Shown: positions 28,499 to 37,366, counted from the first letter of the stretch. The stretch is 59,727 nucleotides of DNA from Candidatus Poribacteria bacterium (GCA_002709695.1 PAQF01000013.1:42504-102230); one strand, 5' to 3'. Notes: generated from the letters alone by a model not told the origin. Numbers and translations: made by a program.

Positions 28499-29656
28499 TT
28501 AGTTTCCGATGATTTTACTGGTGATTTCTCGCGCCCACCGATTTACCTCAAGAATTTGGTCAAGTTCTGCTTCGTAGATCACATCGTGTAGATCCATAGC
28601 ACGGCGGATGATAATAGGGATGTCCATGAAACCAATCTGGCGGTTTAGGAATGCGTCAACAACAACTTCATCAGAACTGCTTAATACGATTGGTAAGGTG
28701 CCCCCTATTTCTGCTGCTGTATAAGCGAGATCTAAACATGGGAAACGTTTGAAGTCCGGTGGCTCGAAATTGAATTGGCGAATCTGCGAAAAGTCGAGCC
28801 GATCCGCTGGGTTCTCTAGGCGGTCGGGGTAGGTTAAAGCATATTGTATTGGTAGCCGCATATCTGGGATACTTAGTTGAGCTAGCATGGAGCCATCTAC
28901 AAATTCGACCATCGAGTGTATGATACTTTCAGCATGAACGACAATTTCAATTTCCTTGAGTTCGAGTTCAAAGAAATATTTTGCTTCGATGACTTCAAGT
29001 CCTTTATTCATCATAGTTGCGGAATCAATTGTGACTTTATTTCCCATTTCCCAATTAGGGTGTTTCAAGGCTTGTTCGGGTGTTATGTCCTTAAGCTGGT
29101 CACTTGAGGTTTCCCTAAAGGGACCACCTGACGCGGTCAAAATCAGCTTGTGTATTTTGTCTTTTTCAAATGGATTTGGTAAACATTGGAAGATAGCACT
29201 AATCTCACTATCCACTGGCAAGAGCTTAACATTGTGCTTTTTTGCTGTTCTCTGTACTAGAGAACCGCACATTACTAAAACCTCCTTGTTCACAAAAGCT
29301 AGATCTTTACCGGCCTCAATTGCCTCAAGTGTTGGTAGTAAGCCGATGCTGCCTCCCATGGCTTCAAGGACAAGTTCTGCTTCCTCAATCGTTGCTACTG
29401 CTGAGATTCCCATTTCGCCTGACATAACTTCAACAGATTTTAAATCGCTAAGTCGTTGTTGAAGGAGTTTAGCTGCATTTTGGTCGTAGAGGGCGACAAG
29501 TTTAGGGTGAAACTGACGCGCTTGTTGTTCAATTAGATCTACTGATGTATTGGCTGCCAGCGCTGAAATTGTAAATAGGTCAGGGTAAGTTTCTATAATC
29601 GATAAAGCACTTCTCCCAATAGATCCAGTAGAACCAAGGATTGCTATGTTTTTCAT
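28499..29656 (-). CDS. dxr: 1-deoxy-D-xylulose 5-phosphate reductoisomerase
   Basis: Second step of the MEP isoprenoid pathway: DXP to 2-C-methyl-D-erythritol 4-phosphate with NADPH and a divalent metal. The N-terminal NADPH site is IAILGSTGSIGRSALSII. The metal/substrate region includes LLPVDSEISAIFQ, ILTASGGPFRE and HPNWEMGNKVTIDSATMMNKG, with VHAESIIHSMVEFVDGS following. Length (385) is normal. It overlaps cdsA by four bases. Confidence 0.98.
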   Translation of the reverse strand: MKNIAILGSTGSIGRSALSIIETYPDLFTISALAANTSVDLIEQQARQFHPKLVALYDQNAAKLLQQRLSDLKSVEVMSGEMGISAVATIEEAELVLEAMGGSIGLLPTLEAIEAGKDLAFVNKEVLVMCGSLVQRTAKKHNVKLLPVDSEISAIFQCLPNPFEKDKIHKLILTASGGPFRETSSDQLKDITPEQALKHPNWEMGNKVTIDSATMMNKGLEVIEAKYFFELELKEIEIVVHAESIIHSMVEFVDGSMLAQLSIPDMRLPIQYALTYPDRLENPADRLDFSQIRQFNFEPPDFKRFPCLDLAYTAAEIGGTLPIVLSSSDEVVVDAFLNRQIGFMDIPIIIRRAMDLHDVIYEAELDQILEVNRWAREITSKIIGN

Positions 29657-30471
29657 TCCAGACCAAGTGTTAAACGAAGATAATAATATAGTGCAGGAGT
29701 TGCAAATATCATACTATCAATTCGATCTAGAGTGCCGCCATGACCGGGAATCAATGTGCCTGAATCCTTGACGTTAGCGGCACGTTTGATAATGGACTCA
29801 CTAAAATCACTAATTTGGCTGGTTATTCCGATGATTAGGGCTGCCAAAATGGCTTCCTTTATGCTAATATGGTTAGGTAGTAGAAAATGCCAGAGCACAA
29901 TTCCACTTATGACACTAAAGAGTAATCCGACCACCGTGCCCTCGATTGTCTTCCCAGGACTAATGTTTGGACGGATTTTATTTTTCCCTAAATGCTTCCC
30001 ATAGAAATATGCGATTGAATCACAAGCCCAGATGGTGATCAGCAGAAAGTAGGTAAAACTTTGTCCATCCCTCAAGTCTCGAAGTTGAATTATATGGTAG
30101 CCAAAAGCCCAGCCTATGTAGATTGCACCAATGACTAGAACCGCAGTAGACAGAAAGCCGGAATCTGCTTCATCTTTCAGAATTTGGATTAAAAATGATC
30201 CAAAGAGGACACATGTAATAGAAAATCCTAAGAATAATCCTATGTTCTCTTGGTTGACGATATTTTCGAAAGCAAGTGAGCAGAAGAGGAGAGAGAAGAA
30301 AGAAATTACAACCTGACTTACACCGGTAGTCCGTGTCAACTGACAAAATTCAATGAGAGCTAAAACTACAATTGTGATAGTTATAGCTTTGTAGGGCCAA
30401 CCTCCAATCCATACAACCCAAAGGCAGAATGGAATTAAGATTGTTGAACTGGCAACCCGCTTCCATAGCAT
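29653..30471 (-). CDS. cdsA: phosphatidate cytidylyltransferase CdsA
   Basis: Makes CDP-diacylglycerol from phosphatidate and CTP, the precursor of phospholipids. It is a polytopic membrane protein with about eight helices. The family signature at the C-terminus reads DSGTLIPGHGGTLDRIDSM, preceded by SPGKTIEGTVVG. Length is 272 residues. It follows frr by 32 bases and overlaps dxr, the common bacterial frr-cdsA-dxr-rseP arrangement; uppS, often between frr and cdsA, is missing here. Confidence 0.96.
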   Translation of the reverse strand: MLWKRVASSTILIPFCLWVVWIGGWPYKAITITIVVLALIEFCQLTRTTGVSQVVISFFSLLFCSLAFENIVNQENIGLFLGFSITCVLFGSFLIQILKDEADSGFLSTAVLVIGAIYIGWAFGYHIIQLRDLRDGQSFTYFLLITIWACDSIAYFYGKHLGKNKIRPNISPGKTIEGTVVGLLFSVISGIVLWHFLLPNHISIKEAILAALIIGITSQISDFSESIIKRAANVKDSGTLIPGHGGTLDRIDSMIFATPALYYYLRLTLGLE

Positions 30472-30503
30472 CAGAATTCTTGCTTCATCTTGGCCCTTTT
30501 TTG

Positions 30504-31061
30504 CTAAATTTCAAGTAGTTCGCTTTCCTTTGATTTGGCAAGTTCTTCGATTTGGCCAACATAAGAATTGGTCAAATCTTGTACGTCCTCCTCATAAGCG
30601 TGTCTATCGTCTTCAGATAGTTCCTTAGCTTTCTCCATTTTCTTTAAGGAACTGTTAGCATCGCGTCTGATATTTCTTATCGAGATACGACCCTCTTCCG
30701 TAATTTTGCCAACGAGTTTTACTAATTCTTGTCGGCGTTCGGTTGTAAGCTCAGGAATTGGTATGCGAATTATTGAGCCATCACTATTCGGATTAAGCCC
30801 CAAATCGGATTGGCTGATTGCTTTTTCGATATCTTTTATAGTTGATTTATCCCATGGTTGTATTACGACTAAGCGTGCCTCGGGTGTTGTAACTGTGGCA
30901 ATTTGGTTGATTGTGCTTTTCGCACCGTAGTATTCTACCGTGACATTGTCAAGTAAGGATAGGGAAGCTCTTCCTGTCTGGATTTGAGAAAAATCGCTGG
31001 TTGTGGCTTCAACAGCCTTTTCCATCCGATCTTCTGTCTCGAGTATTAGCATGTCTGGCAT
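30504..31061 (-). CDS. frr: ribosome recycling factor
   Basis: Splits post-termination ribosomes with EF-G. The N-terminal helix contains FSQIQTGRASLSLLDNVTVEYYG, then INQIATVTTPEARLVVIQPWD. Domain II and the C-terminal helix follow (RIPIPELTTERRQELVKL, IRNIRRDANSSLKKMEK). Length (185) is exactly that of most homologues. It comes 23 bases after tsf. pyrH, normally between them, is absent. Confidence 0.98.
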   Translation of the reverse strand: MPDMLILETEDRMEKAVEATTSDFSQIQTGRASLSLLDNVTVEYYGAKSTINQIATVTTPEARLVVIQPWDKSTIKDIEKAISQSDLGLNPNSDGSIIRIPIPELTTERRQELVKLVGKITEEGRISIRNIRRDANSSLKKMEKAKELSEDDRHAYEEDVQDLTNSYVGQIEELAKSKESELLEI

Positions 31062-31084
31062 TTTATATGACTTCTCCTAGTAAG

Positions 31085-31678
31085 CTATTGACCAAGAATA
31101 AAGAGTTCAAAACGCCTTATAATGATATTTTCGCCAAGTTGGCTGATTGCTTCTTGAATCAGATCTTGAACAGTTTTATCTCCATTACGAATATAAGTTT
31201 GTTCGAGTAAACAAACTTCAGAGTAATATTTTGAAAGGCGACCTTCGATTATTTTATCAATAATGTTTTCAGGTTTATTAGAGTCAATAAGTTGCTGCTT
31301 AAGAATCGCTTTTTCCGTGTCGAGATCTTCTGTGGAGACGTCCTCTTTCGATAGATATTTGGGTTTGGATGCAGCCACTTGCATAGCAATATTTCTTGCT
31401 AATTCATTGAATTGTTCTGTTCGTGCTACGAAATCGGTTTCACAATTGATTTCCAACAAAGACCCAATTTTGCTCCCTGAATGGATGTAGGATATGATCA
31501 ATCCTTCTGAGGCATCGCGATTGCTTTTCATCTCGGAAGCCTTTAATCCTTGTTCACGTAAATGGATAAGCGAAGCCTCAATATCACCATTTTTTTCTGC
31601 AAGTGCCTTTTTGCAGTCCATGATGCCAGCTCCTGTACGTTTTCTTAAGTCGCTGACCATCTTTGCCGTAACTTCCAT
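31085..31678 (-). CDS. tsf: elongation factor Ts
   Basis: The guanine-nucleotide exchange factor of EF-Tu. The UBA-like N-terminus has VSDLRKRTGAGIMDCKKAL. The core follows with EINCETDFVARTEQF, including the conserved TDF element that displaces magnesium from EF-Tu, and the C-terminal module ends RFELFILGQ. At 197 residues it is the short form with a single core subdomain, as in Thermus and cyanobacteria-type proteins, rather than the 283 residues of E. coli. A purine-rich AGAGGGG precedes the ATG. It follows rpsB by 62 bases. Confidence 0.97.
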   Translation of the reverse strand: MEVTAKMVSDLRKRTGAGIMDCKKALAEKNGDIEASLIHLREQGLKASEMKSNRDASEGLIISYIHSGSKIGSLLEINCETDFVARTEQFNELARNIAMQVAASKPKYLSKEDVSTEDLDTEKAILKQQLIDSNKPENIIDKIIEGRLSKYYSEVCLLEQTYIRNGDKTVQDLIQEAISQLGENIIIRRFELFILGQ

Positions 31679-31722
31679 TATAAAATAAGCCCCTCTCTGT
31701 TAGGAGTTTCTAGATTTTAATC

Positions 31723-31742
31723 TTCTTGCTGAATAGCTGTTT
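31723..31742. repeat. 20-bp direct repeat, copy 1 (at the rpsB stop)
   Basis: Identical to 31888-31907. On the coding strand it lies right after the TAA stop and, read in the rpsB frame, gives TAIQQED then a second stop, echoing TAIQQEN inside the tail. Confidence 0.8.
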
Positions 31743-32619
31743 ATTCGTCGCTTTCTTCGTTTACTGCCTCGTTTGACTGCGCTGTATTTCTTGATCGTCT
31801 GCGTCGACGAGATTGTGAGGTTGTATCTGTTGGGTCTTCCTCGAATTCCGAGGCAATATCTTCCGTGTCTTCTTCTAAAACTTCATTTTCTTGCTGAATA
31901 GCTGTTTCATCGGTTGATAATTCTTCTGTGCCTTCTAATACTGTTGCTCGGCCTTCAGTAACAGCATCGGCCAAAACAGTACATACGAGCTTGATGGAAC
32001 GAATAGCATCATCATTCCCAGGTATGGGGTAATCAATAGGATCTGGATCGCAGTTGGTATCAACAATCGCAACAATTGGAATACCAAGTTTTTTAGCTTC
32101 TTGTACAGCAATAGCTTCTTTGCGTGTATCTGTAATAATCACAGCAGATGGCAGACGACCCATATCCTTTATTCCGGATAGGACACTGTTTAGTTTTGTT
32201 TTCTCCCTGTCAAGACGAAGCGCTTCTTTTTTCGGAAGTTGATCGAACACACCTTCTTCTTGATCTTTTTCTAGCTTTTTTAGTCGTGCAATACTGTTCG
32301 AAATTGTTTGATAATTAGTTAACATTCCGCCCAACCAACGGTGGTTAACGTAAAACATCTGGGCACGTTTTGCTTCTGTTTCAATTGATTCTTGTGATTG
32401 TTTTTTCGTGCCTACAAAAAGGATTGGTCCTCCTTCCATAGCTATGTTCTGGATAAAGTTATAAGCCTCGTGTAACATCCTCAACGTTTTTTGCAAGTCA
32501 ATGATATAAATGCCATTACGTTCTGCAAAGATGTAACGTGCCATTTTGGGGTTCCAACCTCGTGTTTGGTGTCCGAAATGGACTCCCGATTCGAGGAGAT
32601 CTTTCATCGCTACATTCAA
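31741..32619 (-). CDS. rpsB: 30S ribosomal protein S2
   Basis: A structural protein of the small subunit. From TTG 32619 the protein begins [18 protein letters not shown], the same spacing as E. coli S2. An AAGGAG (32631-32626) stands 6 bases before the TTG. The longer GTG start at 32679 would add 20 residues not typical of the family. The core runs to about residue 230 ([53 protein letters not shown]). An acidic tail then ends in an Arg-rich patch and more acidic residues. The last coding bases and the bases after the stop repeat a 20-bp segment. First gene of the operon, driven from 32747-32775. Confidence 0.96.
   Translation of the reverse strand: MNVAMKDLLESGVHFGHQTRGWNPKMARYIFAERNGIYIIDLQKTLRMLHEAYNFIQNIAMEGGPILFVGTKKQSQESIETEAKRAQMFYVNHRWLGGMLTNYQTISNSIARLKKLEKDQEEGVFDQLPKKEALRLDREKTKLNSVLSGIKDMGRLPSAVIITDTRKEAIAVQEAKKLGIPIVAIVDTNCDPDPIDYPIPGNDDAIRSIKLVCTVLADAVTEGRATVLEGTEELSTDETAIQQENEVLEEDTEDIASEFEEDPTDTTSQSRRRRRSRNTAQSNEAVNEESDE
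31888..31907. repeat. 20-bp direct repeat, copy 2 (inside the rpsB tail)
   Basis: The internal copy, encoding TAIQQE within the acidic C-terminal tail of S2. It is identical base for base to 31723-31742, 165 bp away. Confidence 0.8.
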
Positions 32620-32746
32620 AGTGGACTCCTTGTTTGCTGATTCTTTGGGTTTAATGTCCATCTTTAAGCCGTGTTGCACCGAACCTTGCTAGATAACTAA
32701 GGCACCCATGATGCAGAACTAAAAGATGTGATTTTTAACCGAAGGA

Positions 32747-32775
32747 AATATAACATATTCACCTATGAGTGTCAA
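32747..32775 (-). promoter_or_regulatory. near-consensus sigma-70 promoter for rpsB operon
   Basis: TTGACA (32775-32770), exactly 17 bases, TATATT (32752-32747) on the minus strand. The start site near 32740 leaves a leader of about 120 bases before TTG 32619, long enough for autoregulation by S2, though I recognise no known leader structure. Confidence 0.85.
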
Positions 32776-33062
32776 ACTATATTGGAAAAGGGATTCTCTC
32801 GCCAATATAGATCGAATTTTAGTCGCTGAAATGTGAGAAGTCATCCGATTTGATTTTGATAGTTTCCATATTATATCGAGTTTCCGATATTTTACCTTTA
32901 AATATAGATAGATAAATGTAATAAATTAGGAGCTTACTTGAGTAAGTACTTAACTGATGAGTAAAGGAAATGTTAAGTCTAGATCATTCGCTATTTTAAG
33001 GTTCAGTTCTCTAAACTTGAGTTGGGCGGAAACATCTAAAAAACATTTTAAGATTGTAAAAT
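32776..33062. other. intergenic region, no gene seen
   Basis: AT-rich gap between the rpsB promoter and the end of the oxidoreductase gene. No ORF of note and no strong hairpin that I can support as a terminator. Confidence 0.5.
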
Positions 33063-34088
33063 CTAATCGGGTAATAAATAATCGGGAATATGTTTGGTAG
33101 TTTTGGATTGATTTGAATCAATAGCCGCAAAAACCATAGCCAAGCTGTTTAGGTTATCGATGCCATTGGACTCAGGAATGCGTTGATTCTCAATAGCATC
33201 TAAGAATTCCTCAAAGGCTACCAGTTGTCCTTCCTGTGGAGGACTGACAGGCATTACTTCTTCACGGGGAGCATTTCGGTTTTCGTGATCGGCCCCTTTT
33301 CGTCCAATATAAAGGTTTGGATATAGCATAGTTAGTGTTCCTGTTTCTCCTATTGCCCTTATTTCACCATACCAATCGGTCATGTCACCTGATGAGATAG
33401 CGTCTGCATGGTAGGTTACAGGGAGTCTATTTTCCATGGTAAAATGTGCTATTCCTGTAATGTCTCCGACAAATTGGCTGTTTGGAGTGTTCCAACTATC
33501 TGCCCAAACACTCACTGGGTTGCTCCCAAGTAAAGCTCGAATTAGGTCAAAATGGTGAATGCTCATTTCAATAAATAGTGGATTTGACATTTTATGACGG
33601 AATTCTCCCCAAGAATAATATGGCGCCCGAAAATAGTGGGTCATGTGACTAAGTCGGCCTATTTTTCCATTATTTGCGATTTTTTGGAATTGACGAACCC
33701 ATGGGTGAAATCTAGCTTTTTGAGATATCATGAAAATCCTATCCTGGGCTTGTGCGAAAGTTAGAATTCGATGTGCCGATTCTAGTGTATGAGCGATTGG
33801 TTTTTCCGATAAAACGTGCAAGTTCGCAGATAATCCGTTTATAATAACTTCTTCATGATGAGCTGGTGGTACGATACAAAGTAGGGCATCGGCTTCTACT
33901 TTTGCAATTCCCTCTTCTAATGAGGTGAAGCAGGCTGATTTATTGATACCAGTGGCTTTTTGTCCTTGTTCCAAATTATCGGTATCAATGTCAATCAAAG
34001 CAACATGCCGAGCTTTATCAGAGTTCCTGATCGTTGATAGCCAACTTCCACCGTATCCACCGACACCTACCTGAATAATTTTGTACAT
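33063..34088 (-). CDS. Gfo/Idh/MocA family oxidoreductase
   Basis: A 341-residue NAD(P)-dependent dehydrogenase. The Rossmann loop is VGVGGYGGSWLSTI, followed by ALIDID for the cofactor ribose, ALLCIVPPAHHEEVIINGL and the family motif HVLSEKPIAHT. The C-terminal domain carries IEMSIHHFDLIRALLG, where His and Asp are the likely catalytic/substrate residues. The substrate cannot be predicted. A decayed sugar phosphate isomerase gene lies on the other side of the upstream gap; these two families are often partners in sugar or inositol catabolism, so this may be the surviving half of a broken pathway. No Shine-Dalgarno is seen at the ATG. Confidence 0.88.
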   Translation of the reverse strand: MYKIIQVGVGGYGGSWLSTIRNSDKARHVALIDIDTDNLEQGQKATGINKSACFTSLEEGIAKVEADALLCIVPPAHHEEVIINGLSANLHVLSEKPIAHTLESAHRILTFAQAQDRIFMISQKARFHPWVRQFQKIANNGKIGRLSHMTHYFRAPYYSWGEFRHKMSNPLFIEMSIHHFDLIRALLGSNPVSVWADSWNTPNSQFVGDITGIAHFTMENRLPVTYHADAISSGDMTDWYGEIRAIGETGTLTMLYPNLYIGRKGADHENRNAPREEVMPVSPPQEGQLVAFEEFLDAIENQRIPESNGIDNLNSLAMVFAAIDSNQSKTTKHIPDYLLPD

Positions 34089-34273
34089 TAATTGTGATCT
34101 TTCATTTGTATTGTTATTATTTTGTTTGTAATTTAGTGTACTGAACTATTATTGTTTTAATATGATTGACTAGGGATTTTATCTTCGTTATTGCCTTAGT
34201 ACATTTGCACCATTCCAGCAATTTAAACAATACCGTCAGCAGTAGGTTTATAGATAAAATTTTCAGTTCACTC
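34089..34273. other. intergenic region outside the inverted repeat
   Basis: AT-rich, no ORF or structure recognised. It presumably contains the promoter of the oxidoreductase gene on the minus strand. The following stretch 34299-34744, inside the repeats, also holds nothing I can identify. Confidence 0.45.
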
Positions 34274-34298
34274 TTTTTGATACAGACGCCCTTACCTC
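34274..34298. repeat. 25-bp inverted repeat, left copy
   Basis: Perfect reverse complement (25 of 25) of 35706-35730. Core reads GATACAGACGCC preceded by T5. The next outer bases are CTC, and a similar CTC with two more T residues lies beside the right copy, so similarity extends a little outward with a gap. Confidence 0.85.
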
Positions 34299-34744
34299 CA
34301 TTATAGTTTTTCCTCCGATTATTGATAAGTAAAGGTTGGAATTTATTGCCTTGAAATTTGAGTAAAGATATTCGGTGGTAGACTGTTCACAAATCTTTAG
34401 TTAAGTGCTTTCCTTAATTAGATATTAGTCTTATTTTTCAATGTTGAATTTAAGTATAGAGGCTTTTGGTGAAAGTTGCCATACTGTTTTTAAAAAGCTC
34501 TGTCCCTAATTATTGGGTGTTTCTTGTTGATGGATTTCTGTTTGTTTTTGTTGTAGTGTTGGCAACTATATAGATTGCGATTTGTTGGAGAATGTATGGG
34601 CTTATACGGTGGTAATGTTATCTTAAGAACATCATGTTGTGTGATTGATGCCCTTTTACATTGGTTAGAAACGATGGCATACAGGTGTTATCATCGAGAC
34701 AGATTTGTTTTTAAGCAAAATATAGAGGTGACAGGTAAAAAAGG

Positions 34745-35522
34745 GTGAAAGTTATAATTCAGGATGGGATGTTAGGTTGACCATTAGAGCAAACGTTTAA
34801 TAAGGTTAGCCAGATTAGTTTTGATGGTATTGAAGTTTGCATGAGAGTTGATTCTCGACATCATCTAATTTGGTAAGATGGTGGTGTTGGTAAATTGAAA
34901 GTTTTTTCTTGAGGGATACAAACTTGAAAATTCGTCGATTTCTCTTGGGGATTCACGACGTTTGCATTTGCTCACCCACGGGATTCAGTTCGGTTTGAAG
35001 GTATAGCTATCTTGCAACGAATTAATCAAAGTTGGACCAGAACTCGGGTCGACGGTAATTCTTGTTCCATTCTTTGGAGACGCAGGAATTAGGCAAGAAG
35101 GTTTGACATCCGAATGATTTATCGGCGGTTGGGAAATAGTTGTAGACACCGCCGATAAATTGAACGTTTAACTTGGAATTGGACCAACGATTGATGCCAC
35201 TGCACACCAATTTATTATTGACCAGATAGGTTCTAAATCCGTTGGGGCGTATCATGATATGGGGAATGCAACTACATTTGGTTATGATGTTGTTCAAAAG
35301 ATTCATTAACTAGGTGGTGCAATAGTGCAGATGCATATTAAAGACACTGGTGGTAATCACCTTGATGGGGGGGATGTCAATTTTTCCGCTGTTGTCGAAG
35401 CAACACATGCAATTAATTATGATGGTTGGTTAGTACTTGAAACTCTTGCCAAAGAGTATGCAATTGTTTCTGCTACTGGGGATATGGACTTTGTTCGTGG
35501 AAATTACGAACTGCCGGTTTGA
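34745..35522 (+). pseudogene. decayed sugar phosphate isomerase/epimerase (xylose isomerase-like TIM barrel)
   Basis: From GTG 34745 the reading VKVIIQDGMLG, a TGA, then ISFDGIEV gives the N-terminal hallmark of the family (GFDGIEV). After a TAA near 34871 and at least one frameshift, a second frame from about 35028 reads ELGSTVILVPFFGDAGI, later GSKSVGAYHDMGNATTFGY, then MHIKDTGGNHLDGGDVNF and NYDGWLVLET. These are the metal-site strands of AP-endonuclease-2-type sugar isomerases in the right order. At least three more stops (TGA, TAA, TAA) interrupt this half. Total length, about 780 bp, fits a whole ~260-residue gene, so the gene decayed in place rather than being cut. The 35325-35522 ORF is only its tail. 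Confidence 0.88.
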
Positions 35523-35705
35523 AGTTGCTAATTTTGCCCGTTTCGAAAAACGTTGGATCTTTCTATATCGTAGGTGGGGTTGTTAGTTACGATTTCTACT
35601 ACTAGTCATTGAGAACTCGGTAGCTATATCCTAATCATATTATTTATTAGCGTATTACTTGGTTATGTATTTGTATAGTGATTGGAGTTAGGTTATGAAG
35701 TGGGA

Positions 35706-35730
35706 GAGGTAAGGGCGTCTGTATCAAAAA
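35706..35730. repeat. 25-bp inverted repeat, right copy
   Basis: Reverse complement of 34274-34298. Together they bound a 1457-bp segment holding the decayed isomerase. Its A-run also serves as the T-tract of the glnB terminator on the other strand. Confidence 0.85.
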
Positions 35731-35779
35731 AAGAGGTAACAAACTGTCTTGTTACACTACAACAGTTTGTTACCTCTTT
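35730..35779 (-). terminator. Rho-independent terminator of glnII-glnB
   Basis: A perfect 18-bp stem (35762-35779 with 35730-35747) and a 14-base loop, 18 bases after the glnB stop. It is followed on the minus strand by a run of seven T. The stem core is GAGGTAACAAACTG. Confidence 0.9.
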
Positions 35780-35797
35780 CTGGGTAGAATCATTTTA

Positions 35798-36145
<348 letters not shown>

Positions 36146-36180
36146 CTACAATTTGGACTTGTGTAGGGAAAATAAATTTG

Positions 36181-37191
36181 TTAGTAAGCAGACTTTGTAG
36201 TAGTGATAATTTCTGCCGCAATTTTGTAAGGGTCACCGTTGGAGGCGGGTCTTCTATCTTCAAGTCGACCTTTCCAGCCATCATCAATCGTACTTACAGG
36301 TATTCGTATAGATGCACCTCGGTCAGAAACACCATAAGAAAATGAATCAATTGATTCGGTTTCATGTAATCCTGTCAATCTCTGGTCGTTATCCGCACCA
36401 TAAACTGCAATATGTCGCTCTATATTTTTTCCAAAAGCCTCACATATCTGAGTGAAAATCGCCTCATCGCCGGCCTCTCTCATTTTGCTGTCTGAAAAGT
36501 TAGCGTGCATACCAGAACCATTCCAGTCACCTTTGACGGGTTTAGGATGCCAGTTGATAGCAACACCATGTTGTTCAGCGTTTCTTTCAGCCAAGTATCT
36601 TGCTACCCAGATTTGATCTCCAGCATCTTTGGCACCTTTAGCGAAAATCTGAAACTCCCATTGCCCGGTTGCTACTTCTGCGTTAATACCCTCAACATTT
36701 ATGCCTGCAGTTAAACATTGATTAAGGTGTTCCTCAACGATTTGCCTTCCGAATGTATTTCCAGCACCTACGCTACAGTAATATGGACCTTGGGGGCCTG
36801 GGAATGCTCCGGCTGGAAAGCCCAGAGGGAGATTGGTTTCAGGATTCCACAAAAAGTATTCTTGTTCGAAGCCAAACCAGAAATCGTCGTCATCTTCATT
36901 AATTGTGCTTCTACCATTGGATTCGTGTGGTGTTCCATCTGCGTTCAAAACTTCCGACATAACTAGATAACCATTTTTTCTATCGGGATCAGGGAAAATG
37001 GCGACGGGCTTAAGCAAACAGTCTGAATCATCTCCTGAGGCTTGTTCAGTTGAACTGCCATCAAACGCCCATCCAGGGCAATCCTCTAGCCTACCAGAAA
37101 AGTTGCTTCTAATGAGGGTTTTACTTCTAAGACTTTGGGTTGGTGTGTAACCATCTAACCAAATATATTCCAATTTTGATTTTGTGCTCAT
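36181..37191 (-). CDS. glnII: glutamine synthetase, type II (eukaryote-like)
   Basis: ATP-dependent amidation of glutamate to glutamine. At 336 residues it is of the short GSII class of eukaryotes, Rhizobiales and Streptomyces, not the ~470-residue GSI usual in bacteria. Signatures are LEYIWLDGYTPTQSLRSKT at the N-terminus, PGWAFDGSSTEQASGDDSD, FGFEQEYFLW, the ammonia/ATP loop NWHPKPVKGDWNGSGMH, and RGASIRIPV. GSII lacks the adenylylation loop of GSI, so control is probably transcriptional. An AGGAGA stands before ATG 37191, and a sigma-54-type promoter lies about 67 bases upstream. Confidence 0.96.
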   Translation of the reverse strand: MSTKSKLEYIWLDGYTPTQSLRSKTLIRSNFSGRLEDCPGWAFDGSSTEQASGDDSDCLLKPVAIFPDPDRKNGYLVMSEVLNADGTPHESNGRSTINEDDDDFWFGFEQEYFLWNPETNLPLGFPAGAFPGPQGPYYCSVGAGNTFGRQIVEEHLNQCLTAGINVEGINAEVATGQWEFQIFAKGAKDAGDQIWVARYLAERNAEQHGVAINWHPKPVKGDWNGSGMHANFSDSKMREAGDEAIFTQICEAFGKNIERHIAVYGADNDQRLTGLHETESIDSFSYGVSDRGASIRIPVSTIDDGWKGRLEDRRPASNGDPYKIAAEIITTTKSAY

Positions 37192-37257
37192 GTTTTGGTC
37201 TCCTAATGAAGTTCTAACGTTACTAAAAGCGTAATTCAGTGATGGTATATTATTCTT

Positions 37258-37273
37258 AGCAATTGGTATGCCA
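37258..37273 (-). promoter_or_regulatory. sigma-54 (-24/-12) promoter for glnII-glnB
   Basis: On the minus strand the site reads TGGCAT-N5-TTGCT with GG and GC at the exact -24/-12 spacing of RpoN promoters. The start site would be near 37246, some 55 bases before glnII. Nitrogen-assimilation genes are classic RpoN targets. No clear NtrC-type palindrome was found upstream. Confidence 0.75.
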
Positions 37274-37366
37274 ATCTGAATAAGGTAACCAAGAGGGAAT
37301 TATATCATGAATAGAAAGAAAATAATAGCAGGTTGCAAGATAATTGAGCAAAAAGGCTCCTGAAAT

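Noticed and set aside
32619-32679. Longer S2 N-terminus from GTG 32679
   Set aside because: Poor ribosome site and 20 residues without family support; TTG 32619 has AAGGAG and the right length.
35022-35306. 94-residue ORF on the minus strand
   Set aside because: Antisense to the decayed isomerase, whose sense-strand motifs are clear; no ribosome site and no recognisable motif.
34274-35730. Calling the inverted-repeat segment an intact insertion sequence
   Set aside because: No transposase-like sequence inside and no clear target duplication outside; reported as repeats and a finding only.
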